A stretch of 44,647 nucleotides of DNA from JBFLYO01 sp040756745 (GTDB lineage: Bacteria > Bacteroidota > Ignavibacteria > UBA10030 > UBA6906): the NCBI GenBank assembly GCA_040756745.1, contig JBFLYO010000033.1, forward strand, positions 1 to 44,647, read 5' to 3'. How positions within the stretch are numbered: the stretch's first letter is position 1; the number at the start of each line of letters is the position of its first letter. The notes under the pieces are model-generated. The model was not told the DNA's origin. It ran no database searches and saw nothing but the letters and a program-made list of their open reading frames with translations. The position numbers were made by a program, and so were the translations under genes. Shown in pieces: positions 42,574 to 44,647 of this stretch.

Positions 42574-43863
42574 ATGACCCCGAATCCCCCGCTTCAAGTC
42601 CACGCGGCCCGCTGGGTGCCGACCGTCTACTTCGCCGAAGGGCTCCCATTCGTCACAATCGCAACGGTTTCCGTGCTCATGTACAAGAGCATGGGGATTT
42701 CCGACGCCCAGATCGCCTTTTTCACAACCCTGGTCATGTGGCCCTGGACCCTTAAGCCCCTGTGGGGTCCGCTGCTGGAAATGTTCAAGACGAAAAAATA
42801 CTTCGTCGTAGCCACGCAGTTTATCGGAGGGATCGCCTTCGGCCTCCTGGCCTTCACCCTGCCGCTCGACGACTTCTTCCGTTACTCCCTCGCCCTGTTT
42901 ACGATTATCGCCTTCAACTCGGCCACCCACGACATCGCCGCCGACGGCCTCTATATTCATGCGCTCTCGGAAAAGCTGCAGGCCCAGTATGTCGGCTGGC
43001 AAGGGGCGTCGTACAACGTGGCAAAGGTGCTCGCACAGGGGGCATTCGTCTACATCGCCGGTCAGCTTGAAACGCGGGTCGGCGTTACCCCGGCCTGGAT
43101 GATCGTCATGGGAGCGTTCGGCACGATACTCTTCGTGCTGAGTCTCTACCACGCCCGAGTGCTCCCGTCCGGAGGGGCCGGAAGCGACGTCAAGACCGCA
43201 CGGGAGGCGTTCGCGACATTTTGGGACGTCGTCCGCACGTTCTTCCGGAAGAAAAATATCATCTGGGGAATCGCATTCATCGTCCTGTACAGGAGTGCCG
43301 AGGGGCAGATCGTGAAGATCGTTCCACTGTTCCTCCGCGCCGCGCGCGAGCAGGGAGGGCTGGGGCTCGGAACATCGGAGATTGGCATCATCTATGGTGT
43401 CTTCGGCGCGGCGGCATTCGTGCTCGGCTCCGTTCTCGCCGGCTACTACGTCGCCCGACGAGGCCTCCGCAACGCCCTTCTCCCCCTTTGTGCCGCCTTC
43501 AATGTCCCGATGGCCGTCTATGCGTTCCTTGCGTTCACGATGCCGACCGACTTCGTGATCATCTGCCTCGCGATCGTCTTCGAATATCTCGGCTACGGAT
43601 TCGGCTTCGTGGGGCTCATCCTCTTTATGATGCAGCAGATTGCCCCGGGCAGGTACAAGATGGCGCATTACGCGTTCGGGACGGCAATCATGAACCTGGG
43701 CTTCATGATCCCGTCGATGCTCAGCGGGTACATCAGCGATTTCCTCGGCTACAGGAATTTCTTCCTCTGGGTGCTCGTGGCAACGATCCCCTCGTTCCTT
43801 GTGGCCTGGCTGGTGCCGTTCCGTGACACTTCGGCAGAGCCGGCCCCGAGCGAGAACTCTTGA
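42574..43863 (+). CDS. AmpG-like major facilitator permease
   Basis: 429 residues with twelve predicted membrane helices. The N-terminus WVPTVYFAEGLPFVTIATVS and the block MWPWTLKPLWGPLLE correspond to the GLP and TLKFLWAPLLD signatures of AmpG, the permease for GlcNAc-anhydroMurNAc muropeptides. AmpG-like transporters in Bacteroidota-type genomes are often placed in amino-sugar or glycan loci, so GlcNAc or chitobiose import is plausible. The ATG at 42574 has AAGGA at eight bases; the frame is open 61 codons further upstream through operator 2 and the promoter, which makes the longer form unlikely. It is divergent from the ROK regulator and 202 bp before a GH94 gene in the same direction. Confidence 0.85.
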   Translation: MTPNPPLQVHAARWVPTVYFAEGLPFVTIATVSVLMYKSMGISDAQIAFFTTLVMWPWTLKPLWGPLLEMFKTKKYFVVATQFIGGIAFGLLAFTLPLDDFFRYSLALFTIIAFNSATHDIAADGLYIHALSEKLQAQYVGWQGASYNVAKVLAQGAFVYIAGQLETRVGVTPAWMIVMGAFGTILFVLSLYHARVLPSGGAGSDVKTAREAFATFWDVVRTFFRKKNIIWGIAFIVLYRSAEGQIVKIVPLFLRAAREQGGLGLGTSEIGIIYGVFGAAAFVLGSVLAGYYVARRGLRNALLPLCAAFNVPMAVYAFLAFTMPTDFVIICLAIVFEYLGYGFGFVGLILFMMQQIAPGRYKMAHYAFGTAIMNLGFMIPSMLSGYISDFLGYRNFFLWVLVATIPSFLVAWLVPFRDTSAEPAPSENS

Positions 43864-44065
43864 TCAACGACCTTCCCGCAAATGACCGGCACGATCGTGG
43901 GACGCGATACGGTTGGTGATGCAATGATCCTTGGACCTAGAATCGTCGGGACGGATACCGGCGGACACGCGGGTGAAGGCCTTACGGCACTCATCCTTTG
44001 GTGCACACAGTTACCGCGACGTTCCGCCACGCGCGTTTGCAGCGCAAGTAATCCCGGAGCAGCAT

Positions 44066-44647
44066 ATGCGATACGGCTTTTTTGACGACGACCATAAGGA
44101 GTATGTCATTGAGCGGCCCGATGTCCCAGTCTCATGGACAAACTATCTGGGCGTAAAGAACCTCTGCGCCGTGATCTCACACAATGCAGGCGGCTATGCG
44201 TTCTACCGCTCTGCGGAACACCGTCGGATCACGCGGTTCCGCCAGAACGGCGTACCGCTCGACCGCCCCGGCCACTACGTCTATGTCCGCGACGATGCAA
44301 CGGGCGAGTACTGGTCTGTGTCCTGGCAGCCAGTCGGCATCCCACTCGACGGAGCTCGCGGCAGGCCGCCTGAAACCGCACAGTACGAGTGCCGGCACGG
44401 TCTCTCCTATTCGCGATTCCGGTGCGACTACCGGGGGATCAAGGCCGAACAGACACTGTTCATCCCCCTTCATGACGACGTCGAACTCTGGGACGTGCGG
44501 ATCCGGAATACCTCGTCCGAAGCCCGCACGTTGAGTCTGTTCGCTTATCTCGAATTCTCGTTCCACCACATCGAGATCGACAACCAGAATCTCCAGATGT
44601 CGCTCTACGCCAGCGGGTCCAGCTACGCCGACGGGGTGATCGAATAC
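44066..44647 (+). CDS. chbP: GH94 phosphorylase, probably N,N'-diacetylchitobiose phosphorylase (3' truncated)
   Basis: 194 residues are visible and the frame runs off the window; full-length enzymes have about 800. The start RYGFFDDDHKEYVIERPDVP, then NYLGVKNLCAVISHNAGGYA, then RPGHYVYVRDDATGEYWS, and WQPVG are characteristic of GH94. The words CAVISHNAGGY, DRPGHYVYVRDD, RHGLSYSRF and FSFHHIEIDNQN fit chitobiose phosphorylase (Vibrio ChbP type) better than cellobiose phosphorylase, which usually reads NTAGGY or HQAGGY and lacks the DNQN block. The reaction is chitobiose plus phosphate to GlcNAc-1-phosphate and GlcNAc, in the cytoplasm. GGAG lies six bases before the ATG. The catalytic Asp is beyond the window. 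The assignment to chitobiose is supported by the GH18 and ROK neighbours. Confidence 0.88.
   Translation, partial: MRYGFFDDDHKEYVIERPDVPVSWTNYLGVKNLCAVISHNAGGYAFYRSAEHRRITRFRQNGVPLDRPGHYVYVRDDATGEYWSVSWQPVGIPLDGARGRPPETAQYECRHGLSYSRFRCDYRGIKAEQTLFIPLHDDVELWDVRIRNTSSEARTLSLFAYLEFSFHHIEIDNQNLQMSLYASGSSYADGVIEY

Noticed and set aside
42526..43668. A 380-codon minus-strand frame opposite the AmpG-like permease
   Set aside because: Extremely charged composition without domain similarity. The plus strand encodes twelve hydrophobic helices with AmpG signatures.
43908..43917. GGTTGGT word before the GH94 gene as a third ROK operator
   Set aside because: Only one half-site is present; no matching AACCAAC arm follows at the right distance.
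43882..44085. A 67-codon plus-strand frame between the permease and the GH94 gene
   Set aside because: It overlaps the GH94 start by 20 bp, has no good ribosome binding site and no recognisable pattern. The spacer is more likely a leader region.
1..44647. CRISPR array, tRNA or rRNA genes, insertion sequence or phage genes
   Set aside because: I looked for regularly spaced repeats, tRNA-like cloverleaf ends, transposase or integrase motifs and found none; intergenic regions are all below 300 bp.

Overview
The window is a GC-rich stretch of bacterial chromosome, probably from the Ignavibacteria/Kapabacteria side of the Bacteroidota-Chlorobiota group. Two secreted proteins end in a type IX secretion (T9SS) sorting domain with the NYPNPFNPSTTI motif typical of that group. 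There is also a PorV/PorQ-family protein and a TonB-dependent receptor with a carboxypeptidase-regulatory-like N-terminal domain. The best promoters read TTGACA/T-17-TATATT, so they look E. coli-like and not like the -33/-7 type of classical Bacteroidetes. The lineage call is inference; there is no rRNA here to settle it. No tRNA, rRNA, CRISPR array, insertion sequence or phage gene was seen.

Layout. 1-2 kb (+): the end of an outer-membrane beta-barrel gene, an exported FMN-binding-domain protein and a four-helix membrane protein (a possible extracytoplasmic redox module), then a SufT/MIP18-like Fe-S assembly protein. 2-10.4 kb (-): a GDSL lipoprotein with a FadL-type porin, the ATPase YchF, a TPR lipoprotein, an orphan HisKA-only protein and a PAS-GAF hybrid histidine kinase with two receiver domains. 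10.5-21 kb (-): purC-addA, a small unknown gene, aat, and an addB-small protein-quinone oxidoreductase operon joined by ATGA overlaps. 21-27.6 kb: a UbiA-family polyprenyl transferase resembling DPPR synthase (+), FmdB and DUF302 proteins (-), clpC with a clear promoter and terminator (+), a GT-C glycosyltransferase (+) and an unknown 237-residue protein (-).

27.9-44.6 kb is the most striking part: an apparent chitin or chito-oligosaccharide utilisation locus. A leftward run of eight genes with gaps of about 15-130 bp encodes a ROK repressor, a TonB-dependent receptor, a secreted Fn3-type protein, a PorV/PorQ protein, a TIG/beta-propeller lipoprotein, a secreted protein with a duplicated beta-sandwich module, a GH18 chitinase, and a fusion of a NagB-like and a PIG-L-like domain. 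Divergent from the ROK gene are an AmpG-like permease and a GH94 phosphorylase, most like N,N'-diacetylchitobiose phosphorylase, which runs off the window. Two almost identical 19-bp palindromes lie in the divergent region, one of them on the -35 box of the permease promoter. The proposed flow is extracellular chitin cleavage, outer-membrane uptake through the receptor without a SusD partner, inner-membrane import, phosphorolysis, and amino-sugar deacetylation/deamination, all under ROK control. Individual family calls are mostly firm; the joint substrate is inferred.
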